From contig NZ_QKLU01000001.1 in the NCBI RefSeq assembly GCF_003208655.1, forward strand, positions 930,001 to 994,000: a stretch of 64,000 nucleotides of DNA, given 5' to 3'. The stretch's first letter is position 1; the number at the start of each line of letters is the position of its first letter. Shown here piece after piece: positions 54,288 to 63,276 of the stretch. Source of the DNA: Pedobacter nutrimenti. Its GTDB lineage: Bacteria; Bacteroidota; Bacteroidia; Sphingobacteriales; Sphingobacteriaceae. The notes beneath the pieces are model-generated. The model was not told where the DNA came from, searched no databases, and saw nothing but the letters and a program-made list of their open reading frames with translations. Made by a program: the position numbers and the translations under genes.

Positions 54288-54306
54288 TTTAGCTGTTTAA
54301 ATCTAT

Positions 54307-55827
54307 TTATGGACGTGTATCCCAAAATACGCGTTGCAGCAAATCTGTTCTTGCAGGTGTATTCGGATTACTGTTTCTTTCAGATAAAGGATAAATGATA
54401 GACCTTGGGATTTTATCATAAACCGCTACTGAGATCGGTAAAGGTGTAATGGCCGGATAGCCTGTTCTTCTCCAATCGGTCCAGGGCTCCATCACTACAC
54501 CAAAATTAGCGACGTATTTCTCATTAATGATCTGCTCCAGTTTTTGTGCATTTGTACCATTTAAAGTACCATTTGCAGTAATGTAGGCATCTATATCTGC
54601 GCTCAATACCCCGGCATCACTCATAGAAGCACGAATCCCGGCCTGGAAAAAGCTTTGCGCATCCCCGGCAGCGCCCAGGTTCAGGGCCGCTTCGGCCCTT
54701 ATAAAATTATATTCTGCATAAGTGAGCAATTTTGCATAGGAATTGCCCTGCCAGGTAATAGAACCATCGGTAATCGTCCCGTCCGGGTTAACCACGATAG
54801 TACCGAATTTTGTATCCCCTTTCAGATAAGTGTTTAGTCTTGAATAGGCAACCGAAGCATTGTCCAGTACACTTGCCCCTTTATACGTTGCCGGGTTCGA
54901 ATTGTAAGGAAAAGGCACAAAATAAGAGGGTCTCCTTGGATCCGCTTTGCCGTTCATCAGGTTAACGATATAGCGGTTTGGGAAAAAAGAGTTTTTGAAC
55001 TGACCACCTTCAATACTTGCATTGGGGTTTTGACGTCCGGATTCGGTTGAAAACCGCATCTGAAAGTTATCTGCATTAGAGTCCATGAAGATTGCGCCGC
55101 TATTGATCAAAGTAGTGATCTGGGTAGAGGCAAAAGAAGGATCTTTCTGGCTATAATGTAAATACAGTCTTAATTTTAGTGTATTGGCAAAACGAATCCA
55201 TCTTGGTTTTACATCTGTCCATTTTCCAATAAAAATGGTACTGGTCTGATCGGGCTCAAACACGGAGTTTGCAGCATTAATATCGGCAATTCCAGCATCA
55301 ATGAGCTTAATCAGGTCTTTATAGATGGCCTCATCGTCATCGTATTTAGGATAAAAATTACCTGCAAATTTAGTGGCCTCACTATAAGGAACCTTGCCCC
55401 AGGCGTCTACGGTAATTTGATAGATATACGCTTTCATTAATTTCCCGACACCAGCATAATGAGGGCTTCCGGTCGCTTCTGCTTTTTCAATAAGTTTGGC
55501 GATATCTGCCAGGACCACAGCAAAAATGGAATTCCATTGGTTGTTCACATCTGAATTGTTGATGTTATACCGCTCATATTCCTTAAAGGTTTGTGAGGTA
55601 TTGGTCGTTTGTCCGGAAAACTGCTGCATAATCAGACCACTGTAGCGATAAAGATCACTGGCCCCGATATAACCTATGTTTACCGTTATCGATGGCAGAA
55701 GTTGTGCCAGGGGTGCATCCTTAACATTGTTTGGATCATCGTTTACGTCATAGAATTTTTTACAGGAATGGAACAGGCTTCCGATCAGCACAAGACCTGT
55801 ACATATAATTGTTTTATTCAGTTTCAT
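54307..55827 (-). CDS. SusD-like lipoprotein (fourth pair, peptide locus)
   Basis: Start at 55827 (MKLNKTIICTGLVLIGSLFH); 55836 is an alternative three codons upstream. Lipoprotein with Cys in LFHSCKKF; SusD-like_2-type features VGKLMKAYIYQITVDAWGKV, KPRWIRFANTLKLRLYLHYS and ending LLQRVFWDTRP. This subclass is frequent in peptide-associated SusCD pairs of Bacteroidota, which agrees with the carboxypeptidases downstream. 34 nt after the SusC gene. Confidence 0.93.
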   Translation of the reverse strand: MKLNKTIICTGLVLIGSLFHSCKKFYDVNDDPNNVKDAPLAQLLPSITVNIGYIGASDLYRYSGLIMQQFSGQTTNTSQTFKEYERYNINNSDVNNQWNSIFAVVLADIAKLIEKAEATGSPHYAGVGKLMKAYIYQITVDAWGKVPYSEATKFAGNFYPKYDDDEAIYKDLIKLIDAGIADINAANSVFEPDQTSTIFIGKWTDVKPRWIRFANTLKLRLYLHYSQKDPSFASTQITTLINSGAIFMDSNADNFQMRFSTESGRQNPNASIEGGQFKNSFFPNRYIVNLMNGKADPRRPSYFVPFPYNSNPATYKGASVLDNASVAYSRLNTYLKGDTKFGTIVVNPDGTITDGSITWQGNSYAKLLTYAEYNFIRAEAALNLGAAGDAQSFFQAGIRASMSDAGVLSADIDAYITANGTLNGTNAQKLEQIINEKYVANFGVVMEPWTDWRRTGYPAITPLPISVAVYDKIPRSIIYPLSERNSNPNTPARTDLLQRVFWDTRP

Positions 55828-55861
55828 AATTCTCATTGATTTTTTTCAAGAAATCTGTTCA

Positions 55862-58800
55862 TTAAAATGTAGCCCTAAGCGTTGCACCATATGTTTTTGG
55901 TACCGGTTGAATCCCAAATTCCAGGCCCCGGGCATTTCCTACCCCTAAAACATTCTGTTCAGGGTCTAAATCCGGAAAATGTGGGGCGTAGGTCCAGAGG
56001 TTACGTCCGTATACCGACAACTGGAGTTTGCTGATAAATTTTGTTCTGGCCAGCAACTCTTTAGGAAAAGTATAAGTAAAAGTAGCTTCCCTTAATTTCA
56101 GGAAAGTCGCATCCCGGATATACCCTTCCCAGGCCACATATTTACCCGATAAGCCCCAGTAATCCTGTGCAGTAACATAAGTGGTGTTTGGGGTACCATC
56201 TGCATACACGCCAGGGAACAAATAAGGTTTGGATACGGTTCCATCCGGATTAAAGCGGTTAAATTCTGCTGTTTCTTTGGCCACCCCATTGATCCTAAGG
56301 TCTCCCAGGGTTCTGGAAAGGATATCCCCTTTGTACCGGAAATCCATCAGGAAAGAAAAACTGAAAGATTTATAGGTAAAGGTATTGGTCAGACCTGCGG
56401 TGAATCTTGGATTTGGATTTCCAACCTGTCCAACTTCTGAAGTGGCCTGCGGAAGACCATTTGCTTTAATGATCATTCGACCCTGGGCATCCCTGAGGTA
56501 CATATTGGAATAGATCAAACCATATTCTTTTCCGGCAACAGCCTGCACATTGGGCGAGGTAAAACCACCCAGAGAAATCAGGCTCACGCCCGGTGCCAAT
56601 TCTTTAACTATAGATTTGAAAGTCGTAAAATTTAAAGAGGCCTCCCAGCTGAAACTGGAATTTTTTATAGGGGTACCACTCAGTAAAAACTCCAAACCTT
56701 TAGTAGACAGTTTTCCGGCATTTCTGGTTTGGGAAGAAAACCCGGAGCTGGAAGGAACAGGTACATTAAAGATCAGTTTTCTGGAATCGCGTTGGTAAAC
56801 CGACAAGTCCAAAGACATCCGGTTATTAAAAAAACTCAATTCTGTACCCAGCTCAATTTCCCTGGTAAACTCTGGTAAAAGATCGAGGTTACCAGCTGTA
56901 TCTGAATAGGTGTAACCAACCAGGTTATTGAACGGGAAGTTGACCGCCGTAGAACTAAATCCATCGGATGCCCCGGCAGTTCCAAAAACGGTGTTGGTGG
57001 CGTAAGCATTGGCCCCTTTACCGACCTCTCCAACGTTGGCCCTGATTTTTGCGGAGGTCAGGAAATTACTTTTCAGGTTTGGAAAAGCTTCTGTAGGCAC
57101 AAAACTGACGGCAACAGCCGGATAAAATATAGACCGGTTCTCGGGAGAAAGTGTAGATGAAAAATCATTTCTCGCCTTGACGTTCAGGTTTAAATAAGAT
57201 TTATAGCCAACAGAAAGGTCTCCGAAAATACCCATTAAGCGGCTCCTGGTATAACTGTTAGAACCATTAAAAGAGTTAAAATTCTTCAGGTTGGCAAAAC
57301 CAGGTATCACAATGCCTAAGCCTGTTGAGTTTAAAGTCCGGTTGTAATTGGACAGGATCTCATTTCCAAGTGTCGCCGAAAGGTTAAAGTCCCCATAGGT
57401 TTTATTGGCCGTTAAAGTGAAGTAACTGCTTAAATTACGGGTCAGGTTCTGGCTCTCGGACAAACCACCTGCCGCCGCAGAAGCCGTATTTCCATTACTC
57501 CTCACCCCTTTATCGTCAAAGCCCGAAATGTTATTGTTATAGGTATCTACCCCTACTTTTAAATCGGCCTGCAACCAGCTGGTGAAATCGTATTTCAGGT
57601 TGATGTTTCCATAAAAGCGGTTCAGCTCTTGTTTATTGGTAATGTGGTCTATAGACCAGTACGGATTTTCCTCATTGGTGGAATACCAGATCTGGTTACC
57701 GGCGGCATCGGTTACCGGTAAACCCGAAGCATTATAACTTCTTGGCATATAAATGGCCCTCCAGAGTGGATTTGCCCCCTGATTACCTGCCTGTGTGCGG
57801 TTAGAGGTATTGTTGATGTAAGAGAAAGAGGTATTGATTTTAAACTTATCGGTTACCGCAGCCCCCAAATTTACACTGAATGTATTGCGGGCCAGTTTGT
57901 TTCCCGGAACCAAAGCGGTCTGGGTACTGTTTCCATAAGAAACCCGGTAATTCATTTTATCATTGGCACCCGAAAAACTAAGGGTATTGTCGAAAGAACC
58001 AGCAGTTTGCAAAATATCCCTCACGTTATCCGGATAGGCCTGCAAAGGAACTTTATTTCCCATAATGTCCGTCACGGTTTGTCCGGCTATTCTCGGCCCC
58101 CATGACGTAGAGCGCGGAATCCATCTGAAAGGATCAGTCGCATCCCCGTAAACCCCATTTGTTCCCTGGGCATATTCATTTTGATATTCCGGAAACCGGT
58201 TGATAACGCCCATGGAGGCATTGGAAGTAAAGGAAACCTGCGATCTGCCCGATTTACCTTTTTTGGTGGTGATTAAAATAACCCCTGAAGCTGCTCTTGA
58301 TCCATAAAGTACTGTTGCAGCAGCCCCTTTAAGTACGTTCATACTTTCAATATCTTCGGGGTTGATGTCTGATACCCTGCTGGAACTGGCGACACCTGCA
58401 TTGACAGAATTGCTTCCGCCTCCGTTGTCAATAGGAACCCCATCGACCACATACAAGGGCTGATTGCTTCTGGTGATACTGGAAAAGCCCCTGATGGTGA
58501 CGTTGGAACTGCTGAAACCTCCTCCTGCACCGGAAATTTGCACCCCTGCCACTTTTCCGGCCAAAGCATTGGTGATGTCAGGTGTAGGGGCATTGGTTAA
58601 ACTTTCTGCGCTCACCTTACTTACCCCATAGCCCAGCGTTTTCTTGTCGCGCTGTATACCAAAAGAGGTCACCACAACTTCCTCGAGTTTCTTTGCATCC
58701 TCAGACAGGGCAACCGTATAGGTGTTTTCGGCACCTACCTGTATTTTCTGGCTCAGGTAACCGACAAAAATAACTTCGAGCGTTGCGTTAAGAGGCACTT

Positions 58801-58987
58801 TTAAAGTAAAACTTCCTTTTGAATTGGTCATGGCCCCAATTGAAGTCCCCACTACTTTAACGGAAGCCCCCGGAATGGGCTGCTTATCCTCTTTTCCTAT
58901 AACAGTTCCGGTAATCGTTTTATCCTGGGCCTCTGCGAGCAAAGTGCACGAAAGCAGGACAAAAAAAAGGAGTAATACTTTTTTCAT
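55862..58987 (-). CDS. SusC-like TonB-dependent receptor (fourth pair, peptide locus)
   Basis: A 1041-residue receptor; signal MKKVLLLFFVLLSCTLLAEA. Carboxypeptidase-like domain (KTITGTVIGKEDKQPIPGAS), TonB-box region (LEEVVVTSFGIQRDKKTLGY), plug (YVVDGVPIDNGGGSNSVNAG, SMNVLKGAAATVLYGSRAAS) and barrel ending YGATLRATF. The SFGIQRDKK form of the box is common in a subfamily seen with SusD-like_2 partners. First gene of a six-gene operon ending in an amino-acid permease. Confidence 0.96.
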   Translation of the reverse strand: MKKVLLLFFVLLSCTLLAEAQDKTITGTVIGKEDKQPIPGASVKVVGTSIGAMTNSKGSFTLKVPLNATLEVIFVGYLSQKIQVGAENTYTVALSEDAKKLEEVVVTSFGIQRDKKTLGYGVSKVSAESLTNAPTPDITNALAGKVAGVQISGAGGGFSSSNVTIRGFSSITRSNQPLYVVDGVPIDNGGGSNSVNAGVASSSRVSDINPEDIESMNVLKGAAATVLYGSRAASGVILITTKKGKSGRSQVSFTSNASMGVINRFPEYQNEYAQGTNGVYGDATDPFRWIPRSTSWGPRIAGQTVTDIMGNKVPLQAYPDNVRDILQTAGSFDNTLSFSGANDKMNYRVSYGNSTQTALVPGNKLARNTFSVNLGAAVTDKFKINTSFSYINNTSNRTQAGNQGANPLWRAIYMPRSYNASGLPVTDAAGNQIWYSTNEENPYWSIDHITNKQELNRFYGNINLKYDFTSWLQADLKVGVDTYNNNISGFDDKGVRSNGNTASAAAGGLSESQNLTRNLSSYFTLTANKTYGDFNLSATLGNEILSNYNRTLNSTGLGIVIPGFANLKNFNSFNGSNSYTRSRLMGIFGDLSVGYKSYLNLNVKARNDFSSTLSPENRSIFYPAVAVSFVPTEAFPNLKSNFLTSAKIRANVGEVGKGANAYATNTVFGTAGASDGFSSTAVNFPFNNLVGYTYSDTAGNLDLLPEFTREIELGTELSFFNNRMSLDLSVYQRDSRKLIFNVPVPSSSGFSSQTRNAGKLSTKGLEFLLSGTPIKNSSFSWEASLNFTTFKSIVKELAPGVSLISLGGFTSPNVQAVAGKEYGLIYSNMYLRDAQGRMIIKANGLPQATSEVGQVGNPNPRFTAGLTNTFTYKSFSFSFLMDFRYKGDILSRTLGDLRINGVAKETAEFNRFNPDGTVSKPYLFPGVYADGTPNTTYVTAQDYWGLSGKYVAWEGYIRDATFLKLREATFTYTFPKELLARTKFISKLQLSVYGRNLWTYAPHFPDLDPEQNVLGVGNARGLEFGIQPVPKTYGATLRATF

Positions 58988-59331
58988 AATCTGATTGGTT
59001 TGGTTAAGTTAAAGGACATCGGAAATGGGGTTGGCCACTCCGATGGTTCTGGTTTGTTTATACCTGTATTTTGGGATACAGGCGGTTTTGTTGTTATTGG
59101 TTCAACCAAATTTAACGCAGGGGCCTAAAACTTAATAGGCTATAATTGTCCATTACTTATCAAAAATTGTCTACAACAAAAAAAATACAGACACAAACAG
59201 ATTAATAATTGACAAATTAACCAACAAGTTGCACTACAAAACAACCAATCAAAAGAAAACAAGGGCAATAACAAGGATTTACGGTCATTTTTTGACCAGT
59301 TTAAGAAAAAACAGAAAAAAATATCGCTTCC
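58988..59331 (-). promoter_or_regulatory. Promoter region of the peptide operon with phased AATTG repeats
   Basis: No gene. On the minus strand the -7 box TAAATTTG is perfect (59107-59114); the -33 is unclear. Upstream, on the plus strand, AATTGTCCA (59144-59152), AATTGTCTA (59165-59173) and AATTGACAA (59207-59215) lie 21 and 42 bp apart, on one face of the helix, as AraC-type half-sites do. A 5'-UTR hairpin CCTGTAT / ATACAGG is at 59063-59082. Confidence 0.55.
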
Positions 59332-60264
59332 TTAGAAACAGAAAATCATCAAAACGGTATAAATCAAGTTTTTTATGGCACTGTCAAGCGCGTTTAATTT
59401 ATACTTACGGATATAATCCTTGGGCGACATAGAGGTTGTTTTTTTAAATACCCTGTTAAAAGTAATGATGCTGTTAAAACCGGTAGAATAAGCAACCTCT
59501 GCTATGCTCACAAAATCCCCGCTCACAATTTTTTTACAGGCTTCATTTACCCGGATCTCGTTGAGAAAGGACAAATAGGTTTTACGGGTATGTTTTTTAA
59601 AATACTTGCAAAAAGAATGGGGCGTAATGCAGGCAATAGAAGCAATGGTTTTTAAGGTTATGGTTTCAGAATAATGGTCAATGGTATAATGGTACACATC
59701 GTTCATACGAACCCCTTCTGCATCTGTAAAAGCAGAACCACAAAGCCCTATAGAAAGTGTTTTCCAGTCACGGACATGGGTTACACAATAATTCATCAGT
59801 TGTATAAAAAGCAGCAGGCGCTCCAGTCCTTCCGTGTTTCGGATTTTTTTAATAAAAATAGACAGCAGCCGGGTATAGGCCTCCGGTGCCTGAAGCGCAT
59901 AGTCAATGCCCAAAAGAAATTTCCGGATAAATTCCATTTCCGGCAGCCCCATGAGCTGCGAAAGGTTATCTTTGGGGTCAAAGAAAATATGAATCGCATG
60001 GACCTGCTGTTCAAAATCTTTATCCGATTCATTGTGGTCCGACCTGAAAATATGAGGCTGGTCTTTTCCAATAAAATAAATATCTCCCGGTTTGAAGAGC
60101 TGGGTATAATTACCGACAATTAAAGTCCCCGCCCCCTTGATGATCAGTGTGATCTGAAATTCCCGGTGGCGGTGAAAATAACTATAAAATTCAGGCAGAA
60201 TATCCTCCTGTACAACAATGGAGTGTTCACTGGCTACTGGTAAGGTGAAGGGAAGGACTTTCAT
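59332..60264 (-). CDS. AraC-family transcriptional regulator
   Basis: A 310-residue regulator: N-terminal cupin (YSYFHRHREFQITLIIKGAG, FKPGDIYFIGKDQPHIFRSD) with a potential ligand pocket, then a C-terminal double HTH (IASIACITPHSFCKYFKKHT and VAYSTGFNSIITFNRVFKKT). It sits just upstream of the SusCD-carboxypeptidase operon on the same strand and probably controls it through the phased repeats at 59144-59215. It starts 94 nt after the amidohydrolase stop. Confidence 0.93.
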   Translation of the reverse strand: MKVLPFTLPVASEHSIVVQEDILPEFYSYFHRHREFQITLIIKGAGTLIVGNYTQLFKPGDIYFIGKDQPHIFRSDHNESDKDFEQQVHAIHIFFDPKDNLSQLMGLPEMEFIRKFLLGIDYALQAPEAYTRLLSIFIKKIRNTEGLERLLLFIQLMNYCVTHVRDWKTLSIGLCGSAFTDAEGVRMNDVYHYTIDHYSETITLKTIASIACITPHSFCKYFKKHTRKTYLSFLNEIRVNEACKKIVSGDFVSIAEVAYSTGFNSIITFNRVFKKTTSMSPKDYIRKYKLNALDSAIKNLIYTVLMIFCF

Positions 60265-60357
60265 AAATCAACAATACCTAAAGATTCGATAGTTAAAATA
60301 ATAAATTAATACTAACTTAACAGGGCGTAACAGAAATTATACTTAATTCCCTCCTTT

Positions 60358-61944
60358 TCAGTCACCTGGCTGCTTAAGAATATAGCCGGTTTTTGATTTT
60401 TCTTGCCGGACCATCTCTTTCACTTCTGCCAGTAATTTTTTAGCATCGTACACGATGCCATCTTTAATGGTATACTTTACCCCTCCTTTACGCTTAACCT
60501 GATTGTCTTTATCCAATACAATGGCACCTGTTCCGTACAAAACCTGCAGGTTTTTTAAAGGGTTCTCCTCTACAATGACAAAATCTGCCAGTTTTCCGAT
60601 TTCTATACTCCCCAGTTCCTTATCCATTCCCAGGGCCTGGGCACCATTCAGGGTCGCTGCTTTTATGACTTCCAGCGGATGAAAGCCGGCTTCACGGAGC
60701 AGTTCCATTTCCCGGACATAAGCAAAGCCAAAAAGTTCATAAATAAATCCGGCATCGGTTCCAACGGTTACCCTGCCTCCCCTGTTTTTATATTCATTGA
60801 TAAAAGCCATCCAGAGCTGGTAATTTTCTTTCCAGTCCATTTCCTGCTCGGTACCCCAGTTGTGCCAGTAAGAACCATGGGAGTTCCAGCTGGGTTTATA
60901 AAATTCCCAGAGTTTAGGCATCGTATAGTCCTCGTGCCATTCCGCGCGACGGGCCCGCATCAGGTCCCTGTTGGCTTCATAAATATTAAAAGTTGGGTCA
61001 AGGGTAAAATTTAAGGCCAGCAGTTCTGTCATTACCTCTTTCCAGCGGGGCGTAAAAGGGGCAGCAGCCTGTTTCCATAAGGTCCCCGCCTCTCCAAAAC
61101 GGTCTTGTTCATTCTGATAATTATAATCGGCAGAATAATGCTGTATGGTGCGATCGGTAAACATAGCTTCCGGCAAGCCATACCAGTGCTCCAGAGAAGT
61201 CATACCCGCCCGGGCGCTACTCAGGGCATTCCAACGCCCGACGTCTGTTTGGGAGTGATGGGCCATGGATCTTAAACCCAGTTTCTTATTTTCATCAAGC
61301 GCCGCAGTCATCACTTCGGGAGAAGCACCAAAAAATTTAATGCCATCGGCTCCTTTTTTGGCATTTTCCCGCACCCAGATTCGCGTCTGCTCTGCGGTAG
61401 AGATGGGCACTTTACTGCCCTGACCAAAAACGGTATACGCAAAAATCCTTGGAGCGGTAATTTCATTTTGCAGGCTTTTGTTTTTTTCTTCCAATACCCA
61501 ATCCAAACCATTTAAACATCCCGGCTCCCGGATGGTGGTGATGCCGTGGGCCATCCATAGTTTAAATACATAATCGGCATCCGAACCCTTTTCTGCACCC
61601 CCGATATGGGCATGCATATCGATAAAACCTGGCAGCATATACATCCCTTCAGCATTCAGTTCTTTTCCACCAGTTTTTAAAGCTGGCCTTCTGGAGGGGT
61701 CAATGGGCAGGCCCGGACTTCCAACCACCCTGATGGAAACAATTCTGTTTTGCTCCACCACCACATCGACCGGCCCCATAGGTGGTGCGCCTGTGCTATT
61801 GATCAAAGTAACCCCCCGGATAATCAATTGCGGCCAGGGGCCTTCTCCCTCTTTTCTGGGCTCGGCTTTACGGGGCTGGGCATAGGTTTGAAAAAACAGG
61901 AACAACAAAACAGGAACGAAGCGGAAGTTTAAGCCTGGTTTCAT
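60358..61944 (-). CDS. Secreted amidohydrolase (M38 / imidazolonepropionase-like)
   Basis: A 528-residue metal-dependent hydrolase with signal MKPGLNFRFVPVLLFLFFQT. The TIM-barrel amidohydrolase motifs are present: MLPGFIDMHAHIGGAEKG (HxH), GADGIKFFGASP (candidate carboxylated Lys), SMAHHSQTDVG, and GTDAGFIYELFGFAY (catalytic Asp). The C-terminal composite domain includes IEIGKLADFVIVEENPLKNL. Related enzymes include Xaa-Pro or other dipeptidases, which would suit the peptide locus, but the substrate cannot be told from sequence. Confidence 0.9.
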   Translation of the reverse strand: MKPGLNFRFVPVLLFLFFQTYAQPRKAEPRKEGEGPWPQLIIRGVTLINSTGAPPMGPVDVVVEQNRIVSIRVVGSPGLPIDPSRRPALKTGGKELNAEGMYMLPGFIDMHAHIGGAEKGSDADYVFKLWMAHGITTIREPGCLNGLDWVLEEKNKSLQNEITAPRIFAYTVFGQGSKVPISTAEQTRIWVRENAKKGADGIKFFGASPEVMTAALDENKKLGLRSMAHHSQTDVGRWNALSSARAGMTSLEHWYGLPEAMFTDRTIQHYSADYNYQNEQDRFGEAGTLWKQAAAPFTPRWKEVMTELLALNFTLDPTFNIYEANRDLMRARRAEWHEDYTMPKLWEFYKPSWNSHGSYWHNWGTEQEMDWKENYQLWMAFINEYKNRGGRVTVGTDAGFIYELFGFAYVREMELLREAGFHPLEVIKAATLNGAQALGMDKELGSIEIGKLADFVIVEENPLKNLQVLYGTGAIVLDKDNQVKRKGGVKYTIKDGIVYDAKKLLAEVKEMVRQEKSKTGYILKQPGD

Positions 61945-62325
61945 TTTATAAAGATTGGTAAATAATAGCCTGGCACTTTCTAAGTACCAGGCTAAGTTTG
62001 GTTTAGGTTGATCAAATTTAACTTTCCCCCCGCACAGGTTACAGTCTGTTATTAACCCTTAATAATCATTTATTGTCCTAAACTTTAAAAAGCAAGATCT
62101 TTTTGTGACCCACCAAAAAAAGAGGCACTTTCTTTTGAGCTCCTTTTGGATTCCTTTTGGATTTGGGTCCTTTTTCAAAAGAAGCTCAAAAGAAGGTGGG
62201 TAGAAAGTCAAAACAAGGTATGCGCTAATCAATTATTTTATGCAGTGCTGTACTGTCAAAAAAAATGGATAAAAATCTAAAACATTTTTACCCGTTTTTT
62301 TCTTTTACCAATAAATACCTGACAA
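61945..62325. other. Intergenic region with leader hairpin and long palindrome
   Basis: No gene. 61966-61994 is a hairpin (TAGCCTGG and CCAGGCTA, continued inward by ACTT/AAGT after one mismatch), 22 bp before the amidohydrolase ATG, so in its leader or promoter. 62108-62200 holds a long imperfect palindrome, listed separately. Confidence 0.5.
62108..62200. repeat. Long intergenic palindrome, REP-like
   Basis: Arms of 19 bp: TTCTTTTGAGCTCCTTTTG (62130-62148) and CAAAAGAAGCTCAAAAGAA (62176-62194), with one mismatch and a 27-nt loop. Outside, CCCACC (62109-62114 region) can pair with GGTGGG (62195-62200) across a side bulge. The loop has the direct repeat TCCTTTTGGAT twice. Only one copy is in the window. 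Confidence 0.6.
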
Positions 62326-62787
62326 ATGAAAACAAACAACTCATTCATGATTGCGGCTGTAGCCGTATGCCTGTTCTTTTCGGGATGTAAACCAAAAGAT
62401 GCCGATATACAGGCTGCTGTACAGGCCAAAGAGACCAGTGGAATCACTGTAGCGGTAACCAAAGGTGAAGTGACTTTAACGGGCGAAGTTGCAGATGATG
62501 CTGCCAAAGCCAAAGCCGAAGAAATCGCCAAGGCAGAAAAAGGCGTAAAATCCGTGCTCAATAACATTATGGTCAAAACTGTGGCTCCTGTAGTCATTGC
62601 AGAAGACCCTGTCCTTCAAAAAAACGTAGCAGATGCCGTTAAAGATTTCCCAACGGTTAAAGCAGATGTAAAAGAAGGTGTAGTTACCCTGACCGGTGAG
62701 ATCCAAAAAACTTCATTAATTAAGCTGATGCAGCGCCTGTCGGTCTTAAAACCCAAAAAAATTGACAACAAATTAACCGTTAAATAA
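62326..62787 (+). CDS. BON-domain lipoprotein
   Basis: A 153-residue lipoprotein (signal with lipobox LFFSGCKPK, Cys21). Two BON domains follow: about 27-85 (AVQAKETSGITVAVTKGEVT, LTGEVADDAAKAKAEEIAKA) and about 95-150 (VADAVKDFPTVKADVKEGVV). BON domains bind membranes and occur in stress-related envelope proteins. The stop overlaps the next start as TAATG, so both proteins are made together. Confidence 0.9.
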   Translation: MKTNNSFMIAAVAVCLFFSGCKPKDADIQAAVQAKETSGITVAVTKGEVTLTGEVADDAAKAKAEEIAKAEKGVKSVLNNIMVKTVAPVVIAEDPVLQKNVADAVKDFPTVKADVKEGVVTLTGEIQKTSLIKLMQRLSVLKPKKIDNKLTVK

Positions 62788-63218
62788 TGAGCGTTATGGC
62801 CTTAGAAGACAAATACAAACAATTAACGGATGCTGCGACCGGAGCAGGCATAGCTGATCTGGAAGTCCGTGAACAAGACGGCGTTTTATATGTAGACGGC
62901 ACTGCACCCGATGGGGCGGTAAAAGACCAGCTTTGGGACATCTATAACCAGATTGATCCGAATTTTACTTCCGGGGACCTGGTACTCAATGTAAATGTTG
63001 CCGCGGATGCAGCTGTAACCCATGCAAAAGTCATTACCGAAAGCAGCAATCTGAATATCCGTAAAGGGCCCGGAACCGATCAGCCTATTGTAGGCAAAGC
63101 GGCCCACGGAGAAGTCATTACACTGGTTAACAGAAGCAACGACTTGTGGTGGCTGGTGAGGACCAATGACGGCGAAGAAGGTTATTGCTACGCGCAATAC
63201 CTGGAGCCTCAGGCCTAA
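62787..63218 (+). CDS. BON-like / bacterial SH3 domain protein
   Basis: A 143-residue protein without signal peptide. The N-terminal half is BON-like (LEVREQDGVLYVDGTAPDGA); the C-terminal half is an SH3b domain (SNLNIRKGPGTDQPIVGKAA, NDLWWLVRTNDGEEGYCYAQ), which usually binds peptidoglycan. An internal start at 62796 is possible. Acting with the upstream lipoprotein in the cell envelope is an inference, and export without a signal is not explained. Confidence 0.82.
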   Translation: MSVMALEDKYKQLTDAATGAGIADLEVREQDGVLYVDGTAPDGAVKDQLWDIYNQIDPNFTSGDLVLNVNVAADAAVTHAKVITESSNLNIRKGPGTDQPIVGKAAHGEVITLVNRSNDLWWLVRTNDGEEGYCYAQYLEPQA

Positions 63219-63225
63219 ACCGAAA

Positions 63226-63262
63226 GAAGCCCCGGAGTATAAACTCCGGGGCTTCTTTTTTT
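63226..63262 (+). terminator. Intrinsic terminator
   Basis: Perfect 13-bp stem GAAGCCCCGGAGT / ACTCCGGGGCTTC, loop ATAA, then TTTTTTT. It ends the BON-SH3 operon 8 nt after the stop and may also serve the convergent DUF1772 gene. Confidence 0.95.
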
Positions 63263-63276
63263 AAACAATATGGGTT

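Noticed and set aside
59229..59432. 67-residue plus-strand ORF
   Set aside because: It overlaps the end of the AraC gene, is Lys/Arg-rich from A-rich DNA and has no family features.
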